64,000 nt of DNA from Dermatemys mawii (lineage: Eukaryota > Chordata > Testudines > Dermatemydidae), in contig ML677358.1 of assembly GCA_007922305.1 (NCBI GenBank), forward strand, positions 10,361,810 to 10,425,809. The letters are read 5' to 3'. Below the pieces are notes generated by a model. The model was not told the DNA's origin. It saw nothing but the letters and a program-made list of their open reading frames with translations, and did no database searches. Below, one piece after another: positions 1-12,054 of this stretch. A program made the position numbers and the translations under genes. Numbering within the stretch: the first letter of the stretch is position 1; the number at the start of each line of letters is the position of its first letter.

Positions 1-1259
1 ACTTACTGGTCATTTCAGATTGCTTCAGGTTCATGTCTGGTATAAATTTTCAGTATTGATGGACTTTTTTTTTTTTTTTAATTAAAAAGCAGTTAGTACT
101 ATGTTTGAGATGTAATCTAATTACTGTGCAGAAAAGTGTAATCTAAGCCTGTCTCGACTGACAAATGTAGCAACACATTTGATTAATTAAAATGAAAGAT
201 GTACAGGGACTAACTATGCTCTCAGTCCTTTCGACATTTTAAAAATAAATTCATTCCAATCTCCTGGAAGGCTCCAGACCAGTCTATTTGCATCAGAATG
301 AAAAGGAAGATACCAAATATTCCAACTCACTCTTCTTTTCTGTCCTTCAGACCATGAATACCCATGGAGGCATTGCTGCTGACCCTTGCTTTGGCCAGAT
401 GGCCCTCCGAAAAAGAGAGAGACAGTTGGTGACATTGCATGAATATAATTCAGCTGGGTGGGGATGCTGCATCTAATGAGAGAATTCAAAAAACAGCTAA
501 AGCATGAGTAGTTCAAATAGGTCACAAAACCTATCTCATGTTAACAGCTCCCAAGCTTTTGTGCTTGCTCCACGCATGCCTATTTCATATTACATGACCT
601 TGCTTCTAGTCTTCACATAATAAAGCATTAAGATGAGATGTTAAGATGCTGATGATAATACCTGGTGCTCATATAGCTCTTTTCATCAGCAGTGCAACTG
701 TGAATGAAGCTAAAGTCAATGGCACTACTCCGATTTACTCCAGCTGAGGATGTGGTCCATTTTCCAATAAAACAGTAAAATGCATTGCAGCATTCATTCC
801 TCTAATTCTACAGAATGAGTACCTGTTATACCAAAATACACTCAACCAAATGGTTTGCACGGATGTAAACACGAATAAATCCCCTCAGAGAAATACATGT
901 AAGGGATGGATTCTATTGGATGGATTCAGTTACATCAGTATTCTCTGCAGATTCTGAGATAAGTCTGATGGCTTTGGTTGTTTTTAAAGGACAATTCAAA
1001 ATAATTTTATTGAAAAGGACATCTTGGGTTAAAAGGATGTTTCTCTCTTTGTGGCATATGATCATTATTGTACTCTGTAGTAATCTGACGTGGGAAGGTT
1101 AATAAATAATACATACTTAGAAGGGGACTTTTGGAGAAGTATTCTGATGTACTCATCCTTCAGAACATTCCTAGTTTTGGACACATGCAGAACACAGGTA
1201 TTAGTTTTCCCCTTTCTCCCTCATATCTGCATTGGCATTTCTCGAGGTGCCCCTTGTTG
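1..1259. other. No gene seen; unique A/T-rich DNA
   Basis: Only a poly-T run (about 65-79) and short unsupported ORFs are present. No interspersed repeat was recognised. Confidence 0.6.
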
Positions 1260-1289
1260 CTGAAGTTGAGAGTGACTTTTTTTTTTGAC

Positions 1290-1360
1290 AGACTCCTCTA
1301 AAGCCAATTGCAAAACTCTCATTGATTTCAATGGGAGCCAGATCCAACCCTTAATTCAAG
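1290..1360. repeat. Small dispersed repeat with CATTGA-TTTCAATGGG core
   Basis: The phrase GCAAAACTCTCATTGATTTC followed by AATGGGAGCCAGATCC matches a dispersed repeat dialect seen elsewhere in the window (see 61819-61985 and 4488-4560). Boundaries are approximate. Confidence 0.5.
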
Positions 1361-2221
1361 TATTCTGAAAGTATTCAACAAAAGTGCCAAAATATAGTAT
1401 AAAGGAAATAACTTTGAGAATGAAGAGCCAGCCTAAAAGAGAGAAGTAGAAGAGGAAGAGATGAACCTGGGGGAAATGCGGGAGACAGATGTAAAGATTA
1501 ACACGTTTCTGTAATGTAAGAATAAAAAATATTAAAAACCCTTCATCTGAAGTCAGGTTGTTTTAGAACCTCAGCTGTTCTGTTTAATTTTTTTCTCCTA
1601 GCAGGCTGGGAAAGTTCAGAGTACAGCTGCAGGCCCAGCCAGCTGTAGTATCAAAAGCAAATCAGAATCCAAATATAAAGCTTTGATTGCAAGTTCAAAA
1701 ATACAAATCCTTAAGAGGTTTGACCAGCTTTAAAATCAGAACCGTTTTTCATTTACTCCAGTAAGTACACAGTTATTGCACAGCTGCCGAAGTGTAACTT
1801 GACTTGCAGATACAATGAATGGCAGCTTTTTAAAAAATTAAATGATACTTAATTTTATTCTGGGAAGAGACAGAAGCCTCCAAAAATCCCATATCCCTGG
1901 AGGCTGGCATGGTAGTCGAATAGTCAAAACATTGTGTTCCATGTGGGTGATCCATGAATAGGTTTTAAGTTATCAAGGCTGTGCAATGCTCTCCATCCGT
2001 GGGTGGAAAGAACATCATATGTTACTTGAATAGCCTTACTCAGTCAGGCTCAGCAGTGTATTAACAGGCTTTGAAGGCAGTGGTGTCCAGTGCCCACTTG
2101 ATGGATTTGTGCATGCAAATACAGGGGCACTTGCACGTTTGCACTCAGCTTCTTTCTTTTCCTCATCTGGGTACTTATATTGCCTCCACTGACATAGTGT
2201 CTGACACTTCCCAGGTATTTA
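1361..2221. other. No gene or recognisable repeat
   Basis: A/T-rich sequence with no supported coding block. Nothing distinctive was seen. Confidence 0.55.
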
Positions 2222-2405
2222 TGCTCACAGCACCCCAGTGAGGTGGGGAAGTATTATTACCCCAATTTACGTATACGGAACAAAGGCACAGAGAAACTAA
2301 ATGATTTGCCCAAGGTCACACACACAGCCTGTGCCAGGAAGGGAGCTGATGCCATTGAACTCCAGGTTCTCAGTCTACTGCCTTAAATGCAAGACCATCC
2401 TTCCT
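2222..2405 (-). mobile_element. MIR-like tRNA-headed SINE, antisense
   Basis: The antisense phrases of a MIR body are present in order: a GTGAGGTGGGGAAGTATTAT block, CACAGAGAAACTAAATGATT, then TGCCCAAGGTCACACA, and a degraded tRNA-like head. Old and diverged, with no clear duplication. Confidence 0.7.
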
Positions 2406-3889
2406 TGCCTCTGAATGTAATCTGTGCTTGGTGAGAAGAGCCATAGACAATTTTTATTCTGATCATTTGATCATCCACACAGCATGAGGGTCGTATTACA
2501 GATGTTAAAACCCAGCTGTTTACTCGTCTTCCTTGTAACTCAGCTGAGTTTTCCCCTGGTAGTTTATTGAAATTCTAATGTCTCCTGGCAACATGTTATA
2601 ATTTTTATTAACATAATTAGTCATGGTTCCTGAGAAAATAAATGAAACACTCAAGCAAAAGACAGACATCTCAGCTGTAGGTAATTCTTGTCACCTTCAC
2701 AGCTAGCATGTTGTTTTAGCCTTCATACTAAAAAACTAGACTTTTCTAATGGGATGTGGCAGTGAAGCCAAACAAGTTCTCATCTACCGCCAAACCCTCA
2801 TTCTTAGCAGGATCCTATCGCAGACCATTCTGAGTCTAGCACCAATTCCCAGACACCTTTTCTGACCTGGTTGTCAAGATTCATCCCAGTGTTAAAAGGA
2901 AGTTGATATAAAACTTTTAAGGGCTGATGCAACTTGCACTGAAGTCAACAGGAGCTCAATATTAAATGTACCGTCATTTTCACAAAGGCTTTAAGACAAC
3001 GAGAGAAACATTAGTACTGAGAGGAGTCAATGCTAATTCAATAGCAGTTCTTCAGCTATAGCAGCACCTTCCAGCTTCTAGGCTGCGGGGGGATGAGGGA
3101 GGGCTGTAAAATTAGGGAAATCAAGAATCACAGAACGGTGTGGAGAATTTGGTGTCAAGGAAAAGAGTGAAGTAACATTTCTTCGGTGATGTTTTGCAGT
3201 TGATGTTCCAATTTCCTGTAAAAGAGTTACCTGTAAAAAATTATGTCTGGCAGCATGGGGCTAACTCAGACATCAGGGATGCCGGCTTTAGATTTTGATC
3301 CCATTTCTTTATTTCTTGTTCACGTATTGCGAACGGGACAATGACTCATTACCAGGGATGGGGCTGAACCAAAATGCCACAACCTGAACATGCTCAGTTT
3401 GGGGGACATTTACACCTAGGCACTTGTGGCTCTGTGGCCATTTCTATCAATGACACTGCAACTTTTCTTTTTTAGTGACACTCATGATGGCCCAATTTTT
3501 TTTATAAATCTGCTAAAGTTCCCTAGAAGATTAACTTTTTCCCTCTGAAAACTCTCCTGGTAAAAAGCAATAAGGCCGACTATTTCTTTATAATAGGTTC
3601 AATTAATTTGGGGAAGTTGGGACTTGTAATTATTTTCTCTGTGTCCTTAATTTTATTTAAACAAGGTCAATGGTAGTTAAGCAATGGTAGAAGCTAGGGT
3701 CTATTTGTAGCTTTTATATTTGCCCATCAGGTTAGTGAAAATGGAACCTGAAGTAGAGCTGGTAAGGAATTCTTTTAACAAAATGTTTTTTCACCAGAAC
3801 AATATTTCAATTGGGAAGGTCTCCCAGATCCAAAATGGAATTTCTGATCAAAATCAGATAAAGAACAAGCCCTCCCAAAGCAGCCAATA
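2406..3889. other. No gene seen
   Basis: Mostly unique sequence. Short ORFs lack splice or similarity support. Confidence 0.55.
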
Positions 3890-4140
3890 CACAGGGATTA
3901 GGGAACTCACCTGTGATGTAGAAGAGCCAGGTTAAGGTCCCTGCTCTGATTTGGATCAATGACTTGAATCCTGAAATCCTCCCTGACTGCCCAAACAATT
4001 GGAATATTCTTGGGTGGGTCTCTGGTTTCTTTTTTTCCTGCAAAAAATTTCAAAAGGTCTTGGTTTCATTTCAATGTAGAATGAAAACAAATTCCCAAAC
4101 CTTGGGAAAACATGTGTAAACCAGAATTCTTATTTTCCAA
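3890..4140 (+). mobile_element. tRNA-derived SINE with AATGAAAACAAATT tail
   Basis: A degraded B-box (GGTTAAGGTCC at 3930-3940) is followed by CCTGCTCTGATTTGGATC and a 3' body containing GGTTTCATTTCAATGTAGAA and TGAAAACAAATTCCC (about 4062-4098). The same 3' body appears at 7013-7061, and a related head and tail occur at 34485-34665. The left edge is uncertain. Confidence 0.6.
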
Positions 4141-4487
4141 AGAGCCCTGGTCCAAGGTTTATTCTTTCTGTTGTTACCACATACTCAACATTTGCACAGC
4201 TGCCAAAATAAAGCACTCCTGAATATATGTGGGTATGTTGTTTCCTGTCTTGGTATTTTTTAGTTTGTTTTATTCGTGGTTTGCTCTTTGCATGGTTACA
4301 TAACAGAGTGTAGTGTTCAGCAATAATTCCATTTCTTTGCCTTCTATGCATGGTCAGAAGGAACAAGAGTATGAAGCCGCAGAGGGCCAGACATTGATAA
4401 TTGGTCAAGGAAATTAGCATTGGTCCCTCTGCTGGGGGAAGAATGCTGAAGTCTACTGAGGTAGACATTGGATGTCCCAAGATTCTT
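4141..4487. other. No gene seen
   Basis: A 133-codon minus-strand ORF covers 4130-4531, but it runs into repeat-like sequence on both sides and shows no known motif. Confidence 0.5.
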
Positions 4488-4560
4488 GGGCTGCAATCCT
4501 GGCCCCACTCAAATGAATGAGAGATTGCCATGGACTTCAGTAAGCCAGGATTTCACCAAT
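4488..4560. repeat. Small inverted-repeat element
   Basis: AATCCTGGCCCC near the left end pairs with AGCCAGGATTTCACC at the right, enclosing a degraded CATTGA/TCAATG core. Same type as 34001-34054 and 24281-24348. Confidence 0.5.
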
Positions 4561-6279
4561 GGTATTCTGCTGTTTTCTTGCAGATCCTCAGACTCTGCCC
4601 ATTTGCCATGACAGGATTTCTAGCTCTGATGGTCCACCATGATCCTATGAAGCTCATCAAAGTGCAAAGAACTGGTTGAGCAAGATTTCCCTTGAAGAGT
4701 TTTTATGTGGCAGGGGACTGAAGCTGGGAATTTCAAAGTCACTTGTAGGAGTTAGTCTTCCAGGACTCATTAACTTTAAGTCTGAGTTGGGCACCTAACT
4801 CTCCTAAGTACCTTGGCCAATCTCAGCCTAGATCACTAAGGCCGTTGTCTCCTACTTGCCTGCTATTAGAGATTTAATTTTTTTAAGATGCAGAACTAAA
4901 CTGAGGAGCAAATCAGTTCATTGGCTCCATTCACTCCTGCTGGCACAGGTGTATGCAGGTGTATCTGGGGGAGCTGATGAACTCAGCTCCCAGGGGAGGG
5001 TTGGCAGTAATCACACTCTCAGCTTTCCACAAAGGTTCCAATAGAGGGCAGTGTCCCAGAAGCAGAAGCTGCTCAAGGGCATCTGTGCTCAGTCAGTACA
5101 ACCCTCTGTAGCTATGCCCGCTCGTCTGCCTCAGCCAGTACCACCCACTTTTGTGGTGGCTTTGGCTGGCTGAAAGTCCCTTTGTTATGGTGGGCATCTT
5201 GCTCAGTCACTATACCCTCTGGCTGGACTTCCCATGGCTGGAGTTCTTGTGTCAAATCGGTGGAGACCATAGAGTGAATTAGACCCAGTGGGCCAGAACT
5301 GTGGTTGAATGTGAAGTGGGATAGTAGCTGCATTGGCTTCAGTAGTGCTTGCAACACTTTACGGCTGCCTATGTTACTACTAGAGTAGTTCTCCAATCTT
5401 ACAGTTCTCCAGCTCCAGTTTTATTGTCAGGCTCATGATGCTGCTTGTTTTTCTTAAAGCCCCAGCTTCTGGAGTCAGGTGATCAATCATATAAGAAACT
5501 CAGCTTTTTTTTTAATTTTTTTAAGTAAATTTCTAGACTTCATGATGATGGAGAAAAGCTTGAAAACATGACCCCAAAAGCTTCAAATAACAGAAATCAA
5601 ATACTGTCTCATTTATTTTTAATAAATACTAAATTTCATCTTTTTAAGTCAAACTAATGATTTTGAGGGTCTGATTAATGATTTTTGAATGCGCAGGGCT
5701 CACAATATTGGTTTAATGACACTTTTTGGTAGTGCCTTTGGTAAGTCAATACAAGTAATATATGCCAAAAGGGTTTGTTAGGAAAATTTCAAATAGTTCC
5801 ACTGTGACCTGCAGGATGTTTGCCTTCTTAATAAGAACGATGACTAATTTAACTTATGCTAATGATTTAAACTTTAGCAGCTCAACTAGGAATGTAATTA
5901 AATTATTTCCTTTTTAAAGGTTGCTACCCACTTAGAAACAGTACATGTTTGTGTTTATAGTTTTCTTTTCAATGACATTTCATAGAATAGACAACCAGGA
6001 ACAACTCCTCACAGAAATACTAGAATTCATTCTGCACAACTCCCAAAAGAGTCAATGGTATTACTCTGGATTTGCATCAGAGTGTCTGATCACAGAATTT
6101 GGCTGCTAATCTGTAAAAGATATATTTCAACCTCTAAAATTTCTGTGTGGGCTAATGGAATATTATTCTACAGACTGGGACATTATGGCAAGTATGCTAA
6201 GGCTGAGGTGAGCAATAAATTGGCACCACCTTGAAGTTAGTAGGTGACTGATACAACGCTAGAAGCATTTTGAAAACTG
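4561..6279. other. No gene seen
   Basis: Unique A/T-rich DNA. The ORFs at 4856-5044 and 5112-5396 have no supporting evidence. Confidence 0.55.
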
Positions 6280-6495
6280 TTGTTTTGAGGAGGGTTGTGC
6301 TCAGCAGAACTAGGATGGTGGTGAAGCACTGGGATGGGTTAACTAGGGAGGTTGTGGAATTTCCATGCTTGGAGGTTTTTAAGGCCTGGCTTGACAAAGC
6401 CTTGGCTGGGATAATTTAATTGGTGTTGGTCTTGCTTTGAGCAGAGGGTTGGACTGGATGATCTCTTGAGGTCTGTTCCAACCCTAATGTTCAAT
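6280..6495 (+). mobile_element. CR1 LINE 3' end
   Basis: Diverged CR1 tail phrases occur in order: GTGAAGCACTGGGATGGGTT, GAGGTTTTTAAGGCCTGGCT, GTTGGACTGGATGATCTCTT and CAACCCTAATGTTCAATGA. This is the 3' UTR and extreme C-terminal coding part of a 5'-truncated CR1. Confidence 0.85.
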
Positions 6496-6899
6496 GAGTC
6501 TTTGAAATACTACTTCTCTTCTATCAATTAGGTGAGTGGTCTGCAAATCTGGCTGTCAAACCAAACAAATCACAAACTCACTTTAGAGATCATCTCTCTG
6601 ACTAGGGAAGAGCCTGAACTGCAAAGATCATCTCCAGATCCAAACTTCTCTAGAGTTTCATGGGTGTTTGACTAAACCCCACAGCTCAATCAGTGGTAGA
6701 GATATAGGCCTGCTGCAGAGCTTGGATCTAAATCTGAATCCAAGCTTCACTAACATTTATAAGATCGTTCAAATACAGTACATTATTTTAGTTCAGGTTT
6801 GGAGCTGAAAATAGCAAGGCATTTGACAATGCTAAAGTATTAATGGTAAGACCCAATGATAGCTAGATAAATTCAGACTGTAGATAAGGTATACATTTT
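6496..6899. other. No gene seen
   Basis: Unique or highly decayed sequence with no coding support. Confidence 0.5.
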
Positions 6900-7190
6900 G
6901 AACAGTGAAGGTTAACAACTGGAATCATTTACAAAAGGGTTAGGGTGGATTCTTCAGCACTGGCAAATTTTAAATCAAGGTTGGATTTTTTTTCTAAAAA
7001 AAATCAAAGGCTCTTGGTTTAATTTCAGTGTAGAATGAAAACAAATTCCAAAATCTTGAATTTTTTTTTCTAAAATCTGCTCTGTTCAAACAGGAATTAT
7101 TATTTGGGGAAAGTTCTATGTCCTGTGTTATGCAGGAGGTCAGACTAGATGATTAGAGTGGTCCCTTCTGGCTTTAGAATCTATGAATAA
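6900..7190 (+). mobile_element. CR1/L3-type LINE 3' end, interrupted by a SINE fragment
   Basis: Tail phrases include GGATTCTTCAGCACTGGCAA, CCTGTGTTATGCAGGAGGTC, AGACTAGATGATTAGAGTGG and CTTTAGAATCTATGAAT. It is interrupted at 7000-7061 by a SINE 3' fragment flanked by a 14-bp duplication. Confidence 0.75.
7000..7061 (+). mobile_element. Truncated SINE 3' fragment with 14-bp target duplication
   Basis: A 62-bp insert carrying the TAGAATGAAAACAAATTCC body seen at 4077-4096 sits between two copies of TTTTTTTTCTAAAA (6986-6999 and 7062-7075) inside a LINE tail. Confidence 0.65.
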
Positions 7191-7440
7191 CTGCATTCAG
7201 TTGTCAACATCTAAACCGTGACAAATGTAGACCACGGCATCTAAAGTAGATTATCAGAAGAACCCAGATGTTCAACATCTGCTGCCATTAATGGGTAACC
7301 CATATAAGAATACATAATTAAGTGATGAACTGATGGGACAAACAAGTCGTCATGTCTAATTTGTATGCTGGCTGGTGACCACCACAGATTTACAATGGTT
7401 ATTACAGAACAGATGAGAAACTTTCACTCAGATGGTCTTG

Positions 7441-7946
7441 GTTTCAGAGTCGTAGCCGTGTTAGTTTGTATCAGCAAAAAACAACACAGAGACTTTTTGG
7501 CATCTTAGAAATTAACACATTTATTTGGGCGTAAGCTTTCATGGGCTAAAACTCACTTCGTCAAATGAATGGAGTGAAAAATACAGTAAGCAGAATATAT
7601 GTTATAGTACATAAAAAAATGGGAGTTGTCTTACCGAGTGGTGGGGGTCAGTGCTAACAAACAAATTCAATTAAGTTGGAAGTGGCTCATTCTCAACAGC
7701 TGACAAGAATGGGTGAATACTAAGGGAGGGGAATTTGTTTTGTAGTGTTAACGAGGCCAATGCAATCAAGGTGGCCCATTTCCAACAGCTGACAAGAAGG
7801 TGTGAGTACCAGCAGAGGGAAAATTACCCTAGCCATGGGTCACTACAAAAAGTAATTTTCCATCTGCTGATACTCAGATAATGAGTATTATGCCCAAATA
7901 AATTTGTTAGTCTCTAAAGTGTCACAAGGACTCTTTGTTGTTCTTT
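7441..7946 (-). mobile_element. Penelope-like element, 5'-truncated, inverted partial repeat at one end
   Basis: The insertion is bounded by a perfect 13-bp duplication TCAGATGGTCTTG (7428-7440 and 7947-7959). Read on the minus strand it ends in the phrases AAATAAATGTG...TTAATTTCTAAGATGCC and CTAACACGGCTACGACTCTG. The right end (7895-7945) repeats the same tail in the opposite orientation (CCCAAATAAATTTGTTAGTC then TCTAAAGTGTCACAAGGAC). Such inverted partial copies are known in Penelope-like retroelements. A decayed hammerhead ribozyme core is visible at 7537-7564. No reverse transcriptase is present. It landed in the head of the MIR-like SINE that follows. Confidence 0.75.
7537..7564 (-). 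ncRNA. Decayed hammerhead ribozyme core
   Basis: On the minus strand TTGACGA (expected CTGATGA) is followed by a stem-loop-like AGTGAGTTTTAGCCCAT and the conserved GAAA, then GCTTACGCCC. Penelope-like elements are known to carry hammerhead motifs in their terminal repeats. Two of seven core bases are changed and stem II has mismatches, so this copy is probably inactive. Confidence 0.5.
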
Positions 7947-8165
7947 TCAGATGGTCTTGTGCTGTCTTAGGATTCAGGAGATTTTAGTTCAGTTCCTGGT
8001 TCTGCCACTGACTTCCTGTGTGATCTTGAGCAAGTCATTTAATCCCACTCAGCCTCAGTTCTCCATGTACAAAATAGGGGTAACGCATGGATAATATGAG
8101 GGTTAGTCCATAAACACTTGGGAAGTGCTCACATGCTGTGGTAAAGAATGCCATAGTACATAGGT
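7947..8165 (+). mobile_element. MIR-like SINE
   Basis: The tRNA-like part (GTTCAGTTCCTGGTTCTGCC) is followed by the core (TGTGTGATCTTGAGCAAGTC) and CCTCAGTTCTCCATGTAC, with a tail of LINE type. The head was split by the Penelope-like insertion. Confidence 0.8.
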
Positions 8166-9107
8166 AAAATATTTTTATTTAGGTTTCTACTAGATCTTTG
8201 ATCTGAAAGGTATTTTCCTGCCTCTTTCTTGCATTTCCCGTCCAAGTTTAAACAACTTTATTTTCCAATGCACATTTTATCTATATCTTGCCGGGATTTA
8301 GTCACTTGACATTTTCAGCAGTAGTCTGCAGGAGCCGTTAAATAGTGTAGCCGCTCACTATATTTATGTGGTAGGCTGGTTTCTTTCCAGCGTCTCAGTG
8401 TGATTTTTTTTTCAAAGCTAAGTTTAGCACCAAAGAAATACACATTGTGTATTTTGTGCAATTTGCGAAAGTTCAGAACTATCATTAGACATAATGAGGT
8501 ATTCTCAGCATGGTGCATTGAACAGTATCTTAAAGGGTATTAAGATTGGATCCCTGAACTTTGAAATTTCTGGCCATCTCTGTAGTATATGTTCAGAATT
8601 TCCAGTTTCCTGTGGATATTGATCACTACAGTCCTCTATTTGTACCTTTTTAGGTTATTAACACCCTGTCCCCAACTTCCCAACTAACTTTTAAGTCTGA
8701 CCCATAAGGGTGCCTATTAAGTAATGTCCTCTGTGCTAACATGTTTACCACAGTATGTGTGACACAGACAATAAACAGGAGATGATTGTGTAGTAACTAC
8801 AGGGTTATCATCAACAAGGAATAAAAATGATTTCAGAGCTAGAAATATCCATAAACCAATGGAATTCTCTATATAGTGTTGGGGCAGGTAGGGGCAGCAT
8901 GACAAGATTTTAATTAAAAAAAAACACACGGTAGGGAATCTCATGGAATAGACATACAATACCTCAGCAATGTGTGTTATGGGATAAATGAGCATATGAT
9001 ATAGTATGAAATATATGCATATATGAGCCTTCTTGATTGGGATCCATTTATTAACAAGAGGGGAGAGAAGGCCATGCCTCTAAATAATAAGCACTGGGTG
9101 GTACGTT
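8166..9107. other. No gene seen
   Basis: Unique A/T-rich DNA. The 92-codon ORF at 8717-8995 minus shows no motif. Confidence 0.55.
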
Positions 9108-9370
9108 GGTGAGGCAGCATGATCCAGAGGATAGGACATTTGACTGGGACTCAGGACAACTGGGTTCTATTTGTGTCGCTGCTTCTGACGTCGTCTGTGA
9201 CCTTGAGAAATTTACTTCACCTCTCTGGGCCTCTGTTCTCCATCCCATCCCCAAATCTCTTGTCTACTAAGATTTTAGCTGTTTAGGGCAGAAACTATCT
9301 CCTACCACAGTGGCCCTTCGGTCTTAGTTGCGGCATCTAGGCACTTTGGAATCATAATAATACAAATATT
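9108..9370 (+). mobile_element. MIR-like SINE with LINE-type tail
   Basis: The head (GACTGGGACTCAGGACAACT, GGGTTCTATTTGTG), core (CTGTGACCTTGAGAAATTTA, CCTCTCTGGGCCTC) and tail (GTTTAGGGCAGAAACTATCT, GGCATCTAGGCACTTTGG, ATAATACAAAT) are present in order, giving a nearly complete element. Confidence 0.85.
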
Positions 9371-10133
9371 TAGTTGGTAGTCCAATGGTTTGAATTCCAG
9401 TTTTGTTCCAACTCCTGGTTTTCAGTTTTTTGAGTAGCCACTCTATTATCTGTAGGGGCTGTTAAAGTGAATGTCTATTTATGTAAATGAATAAAGTATG
9501 CGTATAAAAGATTGAAAAGAATTACAGAGCTAAAATGCGGGGGACACAATAACGAAGAATAAAATGCTGGAAAACATCATGTCAATGAGCAATCTTATGG
9601 TACAGATTAAAAAGTAATAATTTTCTCTAGAGTGGGCTTTTCCAGTTGTGAAATAAAATAAATACCAGAGATGATTTGTATATACACACATTTTCAAACA
9701 TAGAATTTTATTACATTTCTTTTTCCAAGGGCTTTTCTTTCCAAGTAGTTAGGCTGTAAACCTTACATTTAAAAAATTAATAATTCCTGCATCAAAAATA
9801 TGAAACCTAGGGGTTGCTCCATTCTGTGCTCACAAAGGCTGTGGTATTTGGCACCGCACCTCTTGCTTATTTTTTAAACGTGGCTGTAATATGCTGAGTG
9901 TATCACACGTATGCAGTTTGTTTTATGTTTGAGTTTTGAGGCTGTGTGTGTGTGTATGTGTGTTTGTATACATGAAAAATATATACTTTAAGAGCTATAT
10001 TTTGATTAAGTCTAACACATCTATGCAGTGGAGTAGGGAGAAGTAAGCTTCCTATTCCAGCCCTCTATAGCCACATGGAAGTAGCAGGGGTACAGATCAT
10101 CTCTAGATCCAGGGGAAGGTGGGGCTACCTACA
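9371..10133. other. No gene; short GT-rich tract
   Basis: A TG-rich simple repeat covers about 9942-9969. Otherwise there is nothing recognisable. Confidence 0.55.
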
Positions 10134-10141
10134 TACATGGT

Positions 10142-10413
10142 AAGGGCTGGCCTTACCATTAAGCGAACTGAGGCAACCACCTCAGGTGCCAGATGTGGGG
10201 GGAGGGAGGAGGCACCACAGAGTGTAGAAAATTGTGTCTGATGCTAGTGCATATGTATTCTCTCTGCTCTAGATGCACAGAGATGGTGGAGGGCTATGCT
10301 GGAGGAAGGAGGGCACAAGGGACCTTACAATGTTTTGGCCCAAGCGAGGGAGCATGAGGGTGTCATTTTTGCTCCTTGCCTCAGGTGCCAAAATATTGTG
10401 GGCCGGCCCTGTT
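10142..10413. mobile_element. MITE with AGGGC(T/C)GGCC termini
   Basis: Left end AAGGGCTGGCCTTACC and right end GGGCCGGCCCTGTT are inverted relatives. Internal phrases CCACCTCAGGTGCCAGATGT and CTTGCCTCAGGTGCCAAAAT are also inverted. Near-identical octamers flank it (TACATGGT at 10134-10141, GACATGGT at 10414-10421), which suggests an hAT-type 8-bp duplication. The ORFs at 10273-10491 and 10325-10720 overlap it and are not genes. Confidence 0.65.
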
Positions 10414-10421
10414 GACATGGT

Positions 10422-12054
10422 ACTTTCCTCCATAAACAAGTCGGGGGTGAGTGGGATTTCTCTCCCCGTGTATACTGGAAAAAGAAACTAGCCAGGAGTA
10501 GGCGTGGGGGAGCAAGCTTCGCTAAGAAAACAGGCTGGAGCAATGGACTTAAACCTTCCCTCCCTCCCCACACTGGAGCAAATGGCAGCCCGAGGAGAAA
10601 TATGCCTCTGCATGATAAATCCTTCCCAGTGCTATTCAGTGAGAATGGCAGTGTTTTTGCACAGGTGTAGATGTCTGCACAAGGTCCAAGGAGGCTGAAA
10701 TTCAAGTTCATTAGAGGCAAATTATGTTCTCAGTGCATGCTTATTGGGAACAACAGCCCTGCAACCAAAACTAGAATTTGACCCAACAATGATTAAATAG
10801 GAAATAGGCCCCAGCCATAGAGTTCATATCTTGACCCAGGTCCAAACTCTGAATGGATTCAGATATAGTATTCCAGTTCTGGCCCATATTTAAATTAAAA
10901 ATGGGGGATTTTAAATGAAGGACCCAATCCTGTAAAGCGCTTGCACACATACTTAAATTTAAGCATGTGAGCAATGTCATTGAAGTCAATTGTTAACTAT
11001 AGCCCTATTAAACATTATGCATATATTAAATATTTATGCCTACTTGACAGACTACCATTCTGCTCTAAGGTTTCCAACCTACGTTTTTGCAAGTAATTGG
11101 GCAGAACGACTGACGCAAGACAAACAGATGCTCTTCAGCTGTATTTTTCAGTAAATGAGTTTGTTTTGTTTAGTTTGTTGTCCTACCACGCATATCAAGT
11201 TTGAAAGAAATATTGGCTCTCGCCGCTGAGAGGATTAATAGCATTCACATGTGCTGCAGACGTCTTCAGTCCTGTTAAAAGTTTGATGACCTCTAGGAGA
11301 TAAAGTTTGTGTGCCCAAAATAAATAATTCATCTGTTGAAGATTTGCCCTCCCTAACCATCTGGCTAAATCTGAAGCTTGCCGGTTAGAATATCTGAGCT
11401 CAGTTATCATTTCATCCAACTGAGATCAAAATCTCCCTTTTTCTATTGTGTTTCAAAGCACAATTACTCCTTTAGAGGTATTACTGAACCAATGTACAGT
11501 TACAAGACCAGTTTCTGCTCTGATTTGTACCTGGATACCAGTGGAGTAGCAGTGTCACTGTTGGCCAGTATTCTTTAAGAGCCCTTCTGAGTTTGGCCTT
11601 TACTAAAGAATTTGCATTTTTTCCACCAATGCTCATGTTCAGAGTTAAACTTAATGTTGCTACCACAGCCTCCCTCTAATCTTGCCTTAAAACTCACTCC
11701 TGTTGTGATGGCCATAGATAATTGTCATGTGATAATAGGCAGGTGGGAGTTGTGATTTACTGTGATTATTGCAACTACTGCTTTTGACGGGCTTCCAACA
11801 CCTAAGAATGCGTCACACAGCTAGACTATGCTAAAACATGTCACTCCATTCACCTTATCCCTTTGCCCAGCTTGAAGTTTGTTTCATCCCACCTGTTGCA
11901 TCTTTTCTTCTCGGTTCTGCTCCTGCAAAGAGTTATGAATAGGCTTAGCTTCACACACCACAGAAGTTAATGGGACTTCTCAGAGTGTGTAAAGCTATGC
12001 ACATAGACATGTAGAGTTAGAAAGAACCTGAAGTAGCCATTTTGTCCATATCCC
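10422..12054. other. No gene; one small repeat fragment
   Basis: A dispersed repeat fragment at about 10918-10993 (GGACCCAATCCTGTAAAGCG, ending CATTGAAGTCAAT) belongs to the small dialect repeats. Other ORFs are unsupported. Confidence 0.5.

Noticed and set aside
10273..10720. Overlapping ORFs of 64-131 codons on both strands
   Set aside because: They overlap a MITE and GC-richer sequence, with no motifs or splice signals.
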